From contig DAHZZC010000220.1 in assembly GCA_027435495.1 (NCBI GenBank), positions 1 through 5,227 of the forward strand: a stretch of DNA of 5,227 nt. The letters run 5' to 3'. The notes below the pieces were generated by a model. That model worked only from the letters and a program-made list of their open reading frames with translations. It was not told the DNA's origin and ran no database searches. Numbering within the stretch: position 1 is the stretch's first letter; each line of letters begins with the position of its first letter. Positions 1 through 5,227 of this stretch are shown one piece after another. The position numbers were made by a program, and so were the translations under genes. The stretch is from Planctomycetales bacterium. Lineage in GTDB: Bacteria; Planctomycetota; Planctomycetia; Isosphaerales; Isosphaeraceae.

Positions 1-604
1 CCGCCACGATCTCGACGCCCGGGAATCGATCGCGGATCTCCAGGAAGAGATCCTCCGTCCCGACGCCCCGACCTGTTCCAACCCGCCTCAGATCGAGCAG
101 GATCAGGCGACGGACGCCCAGGTCGATCGCCCGATCAACCATCGAGAGCGGATCGATCTTCGGCCAGTCGGCGCCGGGGGCGATTCTGGGACGGCCGTCG
201 TCCAGGTCGATGCTGAAGATCAATCGATTCGCTCCGGCCGCTTCAAGGAGGCCTGCCAGCCCGCGCGGGCCTTCCACGCTCTCCAGTCCGGCCACGAAAT
301 TCAATGTCGGCAGATCGATCAAGGGATCGAGGTCCGAACGATCGCGTAGGCCCGAATCGAGCCAGATTGGGCCCAGAGCGCGATAGAAGGCCCCATGATT
401 CGACCGGCCCTCGATGGCATCCAGGTCGGCGACGTAGAGGGTTTCCAGTCCTGTCCCCTCTCGGATTGAGGAGGCCAGCGCGATCGGGTCGGCGGTCGCT
501 TGCCAGACGCTCCGGATCGGTCGATACTGGTCCCTTCGACCACCGACGGCATGAACGGCCATGCCTCCCTTCAGGTCGATCACGGGGATGATCCGGAAGC
601 CCAC
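1..604 (-). CDS. HisA-like TIM-barrel protein of the H4MPT/methylofuran gene neighbourhood (3' end missing)
   Basis: Hand translation of the reverse strand from GTG at 604 gives 201 codons, open to the window edge, so the C-terminus is missing (HisA proteins are about 240 residues). It resembles HisA, the phosphoribosyl isomerase of histidine synthesis. Residues 5-14 read IIPVIDLKGG, with Asp10 at the place of the first catalytic Asp. LYVADLDAIEG follows at 56-66, SIDLDDG at 131-137 places Asp133 near the second catalytic Asp, and LLDLRRVGTGRG at 169-180 matches the barrel strand with the DGT-like phosphate loop. The segment GGRRDQYRPI (21-30) replaces the usual HisA loop and recalls the separate 'hisA/hisF family protein' group of methanogens and H4MPT-using bacteria. 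A role in methylofuran or H4MPT synthesis is inferred from the divergent operon; the reaction is unknown. GTG 604 is chosen because it lies just before the first barrel strand. Longer in-frame starts such as ATG 718 would give an unconserved, proline- and arginine-rich leader. True histidine-pathway HisA is possible but less likely. Confidence 0.82.
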   Translation of the reverse strand, partial: MGFRIIPVIDLKGGMAVHAVGGRRDQYRPIRSVWQATADPIALASSIREGTGLETLYVADLDAIEGRSNHGAFYRALGPIWLDSGLRDRSDLDPLIDLPTLNFVAGLESVEGPRGLAGLLEAAGANRLIFSIDLDDGRPRIAPGADWPKIDPLSMVDRAIDLGVRRLILLDLRRVGTGRGVGTEDLFLEIRDRFPGVEIVA

Positions 605-1676
605 GGTCGTGACCCCATATCCATCCGTCCGAAGCCTTCTGATCCACGAATGGGTAACCGGCGGCGGCCTCGCCGGTTCACCAATCCCAGCGTCGATGGC
701 CAACGAGGGAACCGCCATGCGCCGGGCCCTCGCCCATGACTTCGCCGCGATCAAGGACGGCCCGATCCGGGTTGTCGTGACCCTCGACGATCGACTCGGC
801 GACGACCCCGGCCCCTGGATCGTCGAGCCGATCGGAGTCGACCGCGGGGCCGATCGCGTGGCGAGGCTCGCCCAGGAATGCGATCTTACCCTGCTGATCG
901 CGCCCGAGACATCGGGAATTCTCGCCGATCAAACGAGGACGCTTGCAGCGGCCGGCGCGCGGTTGATTGGCTCGTCGGCCGAGGCCGTGGAACTGGCCGG
1001 CAACAAGCTCGCTCTCGCGGATCACCTCACGGCCCGAGGAATCGCGACGCCTCCCTCGCAGGCCGTTCGACCGTCGGACGGCCTGCCCCGCGAGGCCCGA
1101 TATCCCGCCGTCCTCAAACCCATCGACGGAGCCGGATCGATCGATACCTACCTCATTCCTGGACTCCACGAGACTCCACGAGACATTCCGCGCCTCGAAC
1201 ACGCTCTCCTTCAGCCTTATGTTTCCGGGGAGCCAATGAGCGCAACCTTTCTTGTTGACAAAAGCCGACGTTCATGGATTCTCGCGATGGGATCGCAAAA
1301 GATCGTCGTTTCCGGGGGTCGGTTCGCGTATTGTGGAGGTCGGATACCCGCGCCGGGGCCCCTGGATCTGGGTCCGATTCGGGCCGCCGTCGATTCGGTG
1401 GCGGGGTTGCGGGGGCTGGTTGGTCTGGATTTCGTCTGGGATGCACGAAAGAGAGATGTTCACGTGCTGGAGATCAATCCTCGGCCGACCACCTCGGTCG
1501 TCGGGATCGTTCGGCTCCTGGCGCCGGGGAGGTTGGCGTCGGCCTGGCTGGGAGCCTTGAAGTCGCCACCCGATCATTGCTTGCTCGACGGGCTGGCCGA
1601 CGAGATCCGCACTGGGGGCGTGATTGCGTTTGACGCGGCCGGGACGATCGTCGATCACGAGGGAGCGGTCCCATGA
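588..1676 (+). CDS. mfnD: ATP-grasp ligase, MfnD-like (tyramine/tyrosine-glutamate ligase of methylofuran synthesis)
   Basis: A 362-residue protein from ATG 588. It opens with LLIHEWVTGGGLAG (17-30), the N-terminal signature of the MfnD/ATP-grasp group found in H4MPT gene clusters. GSSAEAVELAGNK marks the pre-ATP-grasp region, VLKPIDGAGS contains the ATP-binding lysine (Lys177), LLQPYVSGEPMSATF is the central grasp strand, and EINPR (Glu295, Asn297, Arg299) is the metal/phosphate motif. In Methanocaldococcus, MfnD uses ATP to join the gamma-carboxyl of glutamate to tyramine. Bacterial methylofuran is reported to carry tyrosine instead, so the substrate here may be tyrosine (inference). The start is uncertain. 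ATG 588 overlaps the divergent HisA-like gene by 17 bases, GTG 609 would leave a 4-base gap, and ATG 561 adds nine unconserved residues. No strong Shine-Dalgarno distinguishes them. The stop overlaps the next start by 4 bases (ATGA), suggesting translational coupling. A 10-base tandem duplication lies inside at 1162-1184 without breaking the frame. Confidence 0.85.
   Translation: MIRKPTVVTPYPSVRSLLIHEWVTGGGLAGSPIPASMANEGTAMRRALAHDFAAIKDGPIRVVVTLDDRLGDDPGPWIVEPIGVDRGADRVARLAQECDLTLLIAPETSGILADQTRTLAAAGARLIGSSAEAVELAGNKLALADHLTARGIATPPSQAVRPSDGLPREARYPAVLKPIDGAGSIDTYLIPGLHETPRDIPRLEHALLQPYVSGEPMSATFLVDKSRRSWILAMGSQKIVVSGGRFAYCGGRIPAPGPLDLGPIRAAVDSVAGLRGLVGLDFVWDARKRDVHVLEINPRPTTSVVGIVRLLAPGRLASAWLGALKSPPDHCLLDGLADEIRTGGVIAFDAAGTIVDHEGAVP
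1162..1184 (+). repeat. 10-base tandem duplication inside the ATP-grasp gene
   Basis: The unit GACTCCACGA occurs twice in direct tandem (1162-1171, 1172-1181), followed by GAC, the first three bases of a third copy. It encodes part of the variable loop GLHETPRDIPR between the ATP-binding lysine strand and the LLQPYVSGEP strand. The unit is not a multiple of three, yet the conserved motifs on both sides are in the same frame. Either the similarity is coincidental or an old duplication was balanced by another indel. Confidence 0.6.
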
Positions 1677-2752
1677 AGACGGAGTCTCTGCCCGGACGCG
1701 GCGACTGGATTGGCCTGGATATTGGTGGGGCGAACATCAAGGCCGCCCACATTGACGGGATGGCGAAGGTCGTACCGTTCGAGGTCTGGAAGCGACCGGA
1801 CGAGCTTTCGGACGTCATCCGATCGATCGCCGCGAGCTTGCCGGCGAGTCGAGGAGTGGCTCTGACGATGACGGCCGAACTCTGCGACTGCTACCCGACC
1901 CGTCGGGTTGGCGTGGGTGCGGTGCTCGACGCGTCGGTCCGGGCGCTCCCGGGTCGGGCGATGGCGATCTGGGGGGTCGACGGACTTTTCCATCGGATCG
2001 AGGCGATCCGAGAGGATCCGATGCTTGCCGCCGCGGCGAACTGGCTGGCGTTGGCGAAGCTCGCGGCCCGGCTGGTTGCCGAGGCCCCCGCGATCCTGAT
2101 CGACATCGGAACGACCACCACCGATTTGATCCCGATCGCGAGGGGCGAGGTCGCCGCGCGGGGGCGTACGGATACCGAGCGTCTTCAGACGGGCGAGCTG
2201 GTTTATGCTGGTGTCCGTCGAACGCCGATTCATGCTCTGGCGACGCGGCTCCCTCATCGGGGTTTGCCGACGGGTCTGGCCGCCGAGCTTTTCGCCTCGA
2301 CGCTCGACCTTTACCTGATTCTGGGCGACATCCCTTGCGAGCCGACCGACCTCTCGACGGCCGACGGACGTCCCGCGACGCTCGCCGCGGCCCGCGATCG
2401 CCTCGCCCGGATGATCGGTGCCGATCGCGAGGACTTTTCGATGGAGGATGCCCGCGAGCTGGCGAGGGCCGCCGATCGCGTCCTGACGGATCGCCTCGTC
2501 GAGGAGGCGGAACGCGCCTGCCTCGCCACGGTTGGACCTCCTCAGGCGGCGATCGTTGCGGGATCGGGCGAGTTCCTGGCGGCTCGGGTCGCGCGCGAAC
2601 TGATCCCGCCGTCCGGACCGATCATCAGCCTGAACGACGCCTGGGGCCCGGCCGGCTCGGCATCGGGGTGCGCCTTCGCGGTCGTTCAACTCGCGGCCGA
2701 GCAGCTCGACGTCGACGCCTTCCGATCGGGCTCGGTGGAGGATCGGCCTTGA
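1673..2752 (+). CDS. mfnF: H4MPT-linked C1-transfer pathway protein, hydantoinase/ASKHA family, MfnF-like
   Basis: A 359-residue protein of the family annotated as 'hydantoinase/oxoprolinase' or 'H4MPT-linked C1 transfer pathway protein'. It has two actin-like phosphate loops: IGLDIGGANIKAA (13-25) near the N-terminus and ILIDIGTTTTDLIPI (141-155) in the middle. MTAELCDCY (about 66-74) and TDTERLQTGELVYAGVRRTP after the second loop are typical of this family. AGSGEFLA near the C-terminus matches its third nucleotide-fold motif. The Methanocaldococcus relative MfnF (MJ0816) condenses the diphosphate of the aminomethylfuran unit with gamma-glutamyltyramine, forming the ether bond of the methanofuran core. 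The same condensation in methylofuran synthesis is inferred. It sits directly after the MfnD-like gene, as MJ0816 does beside MJ0815. The ATG at 1673 overlaps the upstream stop by 4 bases, and the stop overlaps the TTG start of the next gene by 4 bases. The length is normal and no signal peptide or membrane segment is seen. Confidence 0.88.
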   Translation: MKTESLPGRGDWIGLDIGGANIKAAHIDGMAKVVPFEVWKRPDELSDVIRSIAASLPASRGVALTMTAELCDCYPTRRVGVGAVLDASVRALPGRAMAIWGVDGLFHRIEAIREDPMLAAAANWLALAKLAARLVAEAPAILIDIGTTTTDLIPIARGEVAARGRTDTERLQTGELVYAGVRRTPIHALATRLPHRGLPTGLAAELFASTLDLYLILGDIPCEPTDLSTADGRPATLAAARDRLARMIGADREDFSMEDARELARAADRVLTDRLVEEAERACLATVGPPQAAIVAGSGEFLAARVARELIPPSGPIISLNDAWGPAGSASGCAFAVVQLAAEQLDVDAFRSGSVEDRP

Positions 2753-3372
2753 TCGCCCTCGTGAAGGTCGGCGGCAGTCTGCTCGACTGGCCCGATTTTC
2801 CCCAGCGCCTGACGGCATTCCTCGAAGCCCGGCGCGATTGGGAACCTGGGGTTCGGCCGGTTTTGCTCGGTGGCGGCGGACGGTTTGCCGATGCCGTCCG
2901 CCATCTCGATCGGGTCCATCGCCTCGGCGAGGTGGCCTCGCATCGGCTGGCGATCCGATCGATGGATCTCGTCTCTGAGGTTCTGGGACGGCTCATCCCA
3001 GGCGCCCGGTTCATCGATCGGCTCGAAGCGTTGGGGCACGCCCTCCCGGCCGATTATTCGATACTGGTTCCCAGTCGGATTCTCGATGCGATGGAAGAGA
3101 CGGATCCTGACCCCCTGCCCTGTTGCTGGGACGTGACCTCCGACTCGATCGCCGCCTGGCTCGCCGACCGCCTTGAGGTCCGGTCGCTGGTCCTGCTCAA
3201 GAGCGCATCGATCGCGGAGGGTTCGACGCGAGAGGATGCCGCGAGGATCGGGCTTGTCGATCCGTTTTTTCCAATCGTCTCGAAGGGCGTCGATCGGGTC
3301 GAATTCGTGAACCTTCGCGATCCGGTGGCCCGCGTGATGGAACTCGGGCGGTCGAAAGGCGCCCAGCCTTGA
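2749..3372 (+). CDS. mfnE: Amino acid kinase family protein, MfnE-like (aminomethylfuran phosphate kinase)
   Basis: A 207-residue protein from TTG 2749 with the amino-acid-kinase fold. VKVGGSL (5-11) is the N-terminal phosphate loop with Lys6. LLGGGGRFADAVR (39-51) is the second glycine-rich motif. VTSDSIAAWLADRL (129-142) is the segment before the nucleotide site, and LVLLKSASI, with Lys151, is the ATP-binding strand. LVDPFFP (169-175) follows. The small size and the neighbours fit MfnE (MJ0458), which phosphorylates aminomethylfuran-methyl phosphate to the diphosphate consumed by MfnF. The same reaction here is inferred. TTG 2749 is preferred because it forms a TTGA overlap with the upstream stop and lies four codons before the lysine-GGS loop. 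GTG 2761 is an alternative. The reading frame continues upstream to 2335, but that part is arginine-rich shadow of the preceding gene and lacks family motifs. It is the last gene of the operon; no rho-independent terminator is visible after it. Confidence 0.83.
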   Translation: MIALVKVGGSLLDWPDFPQRLTAFLEARRDWEPGVRPVLLGGGGRFADAVRHLDRVHRLGEVASHRLAIRSMDLVSEVLGRLIPGARFIDRLEALGHALPADYSILVPSRILDAMEETDPDPLPCCWDVTSDSIAAWLADRLEVRSLVLLKSASIAEGSTREDAARIGLVDPFFPIVSKGVDRVEFVNLRDPVARVMELGRSKGAQP

Positions 3373-3397
3373 CGCTTGCCGGGGTCTCGGTGACAAT
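3369..3397 (+). promoter_or_regulatory. Possible sigma70-type promoter for the 102-residue gene
   Basis: TTGACG (3369-3374, five of six matches to the -35 consensus) and GACAAT (3392-3397, four of six to the -10) are separated by 17 bases. The -35 overlaps the stop codon of the kinase gene. A start about seven bases after the -10 would give a leader of roughly 15 bases that contains just the Shine-Dalgarno. A 6-bp inverted repeat (TCTCGG 3385-3390 with CCGAGA 3400-3405, loop 9) overlaps the -10 and could also be chance. Position and spacing are good, but this is a pattern match only. Confidence 0.4.
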
Positions 3398-3406
3398 CCC
3401 CGAGAT

Positions 3407-3413
3407 GAGGAGG
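3407..3413 (+). promoter_or_regulatory. Strong Shine-Dalgarno deciding the start at 3419
   Basis: GAGGAGG lies five bases before ATG 3419. It is the strongest ribosome-binding site in the window; the operon genes upstream rely on overlapping stop/start codons instead. It supports both the start and the idea that this gene is initiated independently of the operon. Confidence 0.7.
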
Positions 3414-3418
3414 ACCGC

Positions 3419-3727
3419 ATGAACCCCGCGCGACTGGTGGCGATCGACCGCCCCGAGGCTCCGCCGCTCTCCATCTCGGCACGGCTTCGGGGACAACTTG
3501 TGTACTTCTTGACACCGCCCGGCTCGGCCGGAATTCCCGAGCTTCGCGAGGACGAGCTCTGGTTCGCGAAGGACGAGGTCGCCCGGTGGTTCGACGAGGG
3601 CGTGATCTACCTCGTCTCTCCGCTCGACTCGGCGAATGCCACCGAGGTTGAGCTGAGCGACGAGCAAGAGGCGCTCGTCGCCTGGCTCCACAAGCAGGGA
3701 GTCCAGCACGTTCGGGTCGAGGAGTGA
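3419..3727 (+). CDS. Small acidic protein of unknown function (102 aa)
   Basis: I do not recognise a characterised family. The protein begins MNPARLVAIDRPEAPPLSIS and has a hydrophobic stretch, QLVYFLTPP, followed by an acidic and aromatic middle with LWFAKDEVARWFDEGVIYLV at about 48-67. It ends in an acidic helix-like SDEQEALVAWLHKQGVQHVRV. There is no signal peptide, membrane segment, metal-binding cluster or DNA-binding motif that I can see. The regular alternation of hydrophobic and charged residues suggests a compact folded cytoplasmic protein of alpha/beta type. The reading frame is well supported by an excellent Shine-Dalgarno, a possible promoter and GC-rich third positions. It lies 46 bases after the methylofuran operon on the same strand, so read-through expression is possible. 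It converges with the YkgJ-like gene across only 7 bases. A link to C1 metabolism cannot be claimed from sequence. Confidence 0.75.
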   Translation: MNPARLVAIDRPEAPPLSISARLRGQLVYFLTPPGSAGIPELREDELWFAKDEVARWFDEGVIYLVSPLDSANATEVELSDEQEALVAWLHKQGVQHVRVEE

Positions 3728-3734
3728 GACGGCT

Positions 3735-4082
3735 TCAATGGGGATCGATGCCGTTGCGTCGTCGGACGTCCCGGCACTCCTCGTCGCCGACCTCGAACTC
3801 CCGGCAGGCGAGCGGGCGATAGTCGTAATGCCGGCAGCGTCGGGATTCGGGGTCGTACCAGAGACAGGGCGTCCCGGAGAGCGGCTCCCCGGTCAATCGC
3901 CGGGCGCGGTGATCGGCGACGATCTCCAGGACAAGGTCCCGCCGCTCGCGTTTCAGCCGCTCCCAGCCCTCCTCGCCGAGCCCCTGAAAGACGCTGTAGA
4001 ACGGTGGGTGCGTGATCACCAGGCAGCACGCCCCGCAGCCCTCGCAGGACTCGATCACCGGCAGATCGGGTGTTCGGCTCAT
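3735..4082 (-). CDS. YkgJ-family CxxCxxCC cysteine-cluster protein
   Basis: A 115-residue protein on the reverse strand. Cys13, Cys16, Cys19 and Cys20 form the CxxCGxCC motif that defines the YkgJ (zinc/iron-chelating, UPF0153) family. Further cysteines at 73 (PCLWYD), 83 (RRCRHYDYRP), 93 (LACREF) and 103 complete the usual pattern. The Tyr-x-x-Arg-Pro-x-x-Cys-Arg block is a family hallmark. Members are thought to bind a metal or an Fe-S cluster; no general enzymatic role is established. ATG 4082 is chosen because GGAG sits five bases upstream and the cysteine motif starts at residue 13. The frame remains open to 4205, but that leader is arginine- and serine-rich and would overlap the divergent gene. 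The protein looks cytoplasmic and intact. Its neighbours do not reveal its partner. Confidence 0.88.
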   Translation of the reverse strand: MSRTPDLPVIESCEGCGACCLVITHPPFYSVFQGLGEEGWERLKRERRDLVLEIVADHRARRLTGEPLSGTPCLWYDPESRRCRHYDYRPLACREFEVGDEECRDVRRRNGIDPH

Positions 4083-4135
4083 GATGACTCCAGGATACCA
4101 GGACGACCCGCGCAGGGAACAGGAGATGCTCGCCG
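4083..4135. promoter_or_regulatory. Divergent 53-base intergenic region
   Basis: This gap separates the starts of the leftward YkgJ-like gene and the rightward FAD oxidoreductase, so it should hold both transcription starts unless they lie inside coding sequence. GGAG (reverse strand, 4088-4091) serves the leftward gene. AGGAG at 4121-4125, ten bases before ATG 4136, probably serves the rightward one. No convincing -35/-10 pair or operator palindrome is seen on either strand. Confidence 0.4.
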
Positions 4136-5227
4136 ATGCCAGCCGGGACGGAGCCCCGCTACTCACGATCGCAATACGACGCCGTCGTCGTGGGCTCAGG
4201 CCCAAACGGCCTGGGAGCCGCCATCACCCTGGCACGCGAGGGTCTTTCGGTGCTGGTGATCGAAGCCGCGCCGACCATCGGCGGCGGGACCCGGACCGCC
4301 GAGCTGACCCTCCCCGGTTTTCGCCACGACATCTGCTCGGCCGTGCATCCGTTTGCGACCGCCTCACCTTTCCTGAAGTCGCTCCCGCTCGCCGAGCACG
4401 GACTGAAACTGGTCCACCCGCTGGCGCCGCTGGCGCACCCGCTGGACGACGGACGAACGGCGATGCTGGAGCGCTCGGTTGAGGCGACCGCACGATCCCT
4501 CGGCGCCGACGCCGACGCCTACACTCGCCTGATCGGTCCGTTTGTGGAGAGTGCCGAGGAGCTGTTCGCCGACATGATTGGTCCGCTCCAGGTGCCGAGG
4601 CATCCGATGCTGGCGACGTGCTTCGGGATGCGGGCGATCCAGCCGGCGACGGCCCTGGCGCGCGGATGGTTCGCCGACGAGCCGGCGCGGGCCCTGCTGG
4701 CGGGACTCGCGGCACATGCGATTCTTCCGCTGGAACTCTGGTCGACCTCGGCGATCGGGCTGGTGCTGGGCCTGGCTGGCCACGTCGCGGGATGGCCGGT
4801 CGTCCGGGGCGGATCGCAGAACCTGGCCGGGGCGCTCGCCTCGTATCTTCGATCGCTTGGCGGCGAGATCGTCACGGGATGGCGGGTCGAATCGCTCGGC
4901 GAGTTGCCGCCGTCTCGGACGGTCCTGCTGGACATCGGCCCGCGTCAGTTCCTTCGGATCGCCGGAGATCGGCTCCCCGCGGGGTACGCTCGACGGCTCG
5001 GGCGGTTTCGTCACGGTGCGGGGGCGTTCAAGCTCGACTGGGCGCTCGCCGGCCCGATCCCCTGGAGGTCGCCCGAGTGTGCCCGGGCCGGCACGGTCCA
5101 CCTGGGCGGAACGCTCGACGAGGTGGCCGCCTCCGAGAGATCACTCGGGCGCGGTGAGGCCCCGGAGCGGCCGTATGTTCTGGTCTCGCAGCCGAGCCTC
5201 CTCGACCCGACCCGCGCCCCCGCGGGC
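4136..5227 (+). CDS. Phytoene dehydrogenase-like FAD-dependent oxidoreductase (3' end missing)
   Basis: Hand translation from ATG 4136 gives 364 codons without a stop, running off the window; relatives are roughly 500 residues or more. After a 13-residue polar leader comes the FAD-binding Rossmann fold YDAVVVGSGPNGLGAA (14-29), with Glu43 in LVIEAAP as the expected ribose-binding acid. GGGTRTAEL (49-57) follows. RGGSQNLAGALASYL (224-238) corresponds to the conserved 'GG...L...L' segment, and LLDIGPRQFLRIAG from about 264 corresponds to the 'D..P..LL.L.G' motif. The last visible residues, SQPSLLDPTRAPAG, match the substrate-domain segment of the COG1233 / PYROXD2-type group rather than classical CrtI. 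The substrate is unknown; carotenoid or other lipid redox chemistry is possible. No signal peptide is seen. AGGAG ten bases upstream supports this start. ATG 4126 is out of frame. Confidence 0.86.
   Translation, partial: MPAGTEPRYSRSQYDAVVVGSGPNGLGAAITLAREGLSVLVIEAAPTIGGGTRTAELTLPGFRHDICSAVHPFATASPFLKSLPLAEHGLKLVHPLAPLAHPLDDGRTAMLERSVEATARSLGADADAYTRLIGPFVESAEELFADMIGPLQVPRHPMLATCFGMRAIQPATALARGWFADEPARALLAGLAAHAILPLELWSTSAIGLVLGLAGHVAGWPVVRGGSQNLAGALASYLRSLGGEIVTGWRVESLGELPPSRTVLLDIGPRQFLRIAGDRLPAGYARRLGRFRHGAGAFKLDWALAGPIPWRSPECARAGTVHLGGTLDEVAASERSLGRGEAPERPYVLVSQPSLLDPTRAPAG

Noticed and set aside
1..604. Possibility that the leftmost gene is MfnB, the furan-forming synthase
   Set aside because: MfnB is also a TIM barrel, but its N-terminal pattern is different; the motifs here follow the HisA layout throughout.
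243..647. Reverse-strand and forward-strand open frames inside 243-739
   Set aside because: They are in the wrong frames relative to the HisA-like protein, whose frame carries IIPVIDLKGG, DLDAIEG and SIDLDDG; their compositions are arginine/proline shadows.
2335..2748. Upstream extension of the kinase reading frame to ATG 2335 (total 345 residues)
   Set aside because: The added 138 residues are arginine- and glycine-rich, overlap the well-supported MfnF-like gene in another frame and contain no kinase motif. The family begins at VKVGGS.
1655..2818. 387-residue open frame on the reverse strand
   Set aside because: It is antisense to the MfnF-like gene, extremely rich in Arg, Asp and Gly, and has no recognisable motif. 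It is a typical high-GC shadow.
3380..3406. Hairpin after the operon as a rho-independent terminator
   Set aside because: The inverted repeats are short (5-6 bp) with 9-13 base loops, and there is no following T tract.
3728..3734. Terminator between the convergent genes
   Set aside because: Only 7 bases separate the stops and no stem-loop spans them.
4083..4205. N-terminal extension of the YkgJ-like gene to ATG 4205
   Set aside because: The 41 added residues are unconserved-looking and would overlap the divergent gene start. ATG 4082 has a good GGAG and family-like spacing to the cysteine motif.
4364..5101. 245-residue reverse-strand open frame
   Set aside because: It lies antisense to the FAD oxidoreductase, whose motifs are clear, and has a low-complexity Arg/Pro/Gln composition.

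Overview
The window is a gene-dense, high-GC bacterial segment with almost no intergenic space. The gene content and a strong bias towards GATC/CGATCG words fit a planctomycete, possibly Isosphaerales; this taxonomic call is inference, since no rRNA or other marker gene is present. Planctomycetes are known to carry tetrahydromethanopterin (H4MPT)/methylofuran-linked C1-transfer genes outside the methanogens and methylotrophic proteobacteria, and the left two thirds of the window matches that gene set.

Left block (1-3372). A HisA-like TIM-barrel gene runs leftward off the edge. Head to head with it, with no real spacer, starts a three-gene operon: an ATP-grasp ligase related to MfnD, a hydantoinase/ASKHA-type 'H4MPT-linked C1 transfer pathway' protein related to MfnF, and a small amino-acid-kinase-fold protein related to MfnE. 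The junctions are 4-base stop/start overlaps (ATGA, then TTGA). In Methanocaldococcus, MfnD joins glutamate to tyramine, MfnE makes the diphosphate of the aminomethylfuran unit, and MfnF condenses the two halves. The block is therefore best read as a methylofuran-assembly operon supplying the cofactor for H4MPT-dependent formaldehyde oxidation. The HisA-like protein is a recurrent but functionally unassigned companion of such genes.

Right block (3373-5227). A 46-base gap holds a plausible sigma70-type promoter and a strong Shine-Dalgarno for a 102-residue protein of unknown function. This gene converges, 7 bases apart, with a leftward YkgJ/CxxCxxCC cysteine-cluster gene. A 53-base divergent gap then leads into a rightward phytoene-dehydrogenase-like FAD oxidoreductase that runs off the right edge.

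I found no RNA genes, CRISPR array, insertion sequence, attachment site or convincing terminator, and no wholly new system. The most interesting points are the unassigned HisA-like gene beside the methylofuran operon, the abutting divergent starts, the orphan 102-residue gene, and the strong CGATCG excess.
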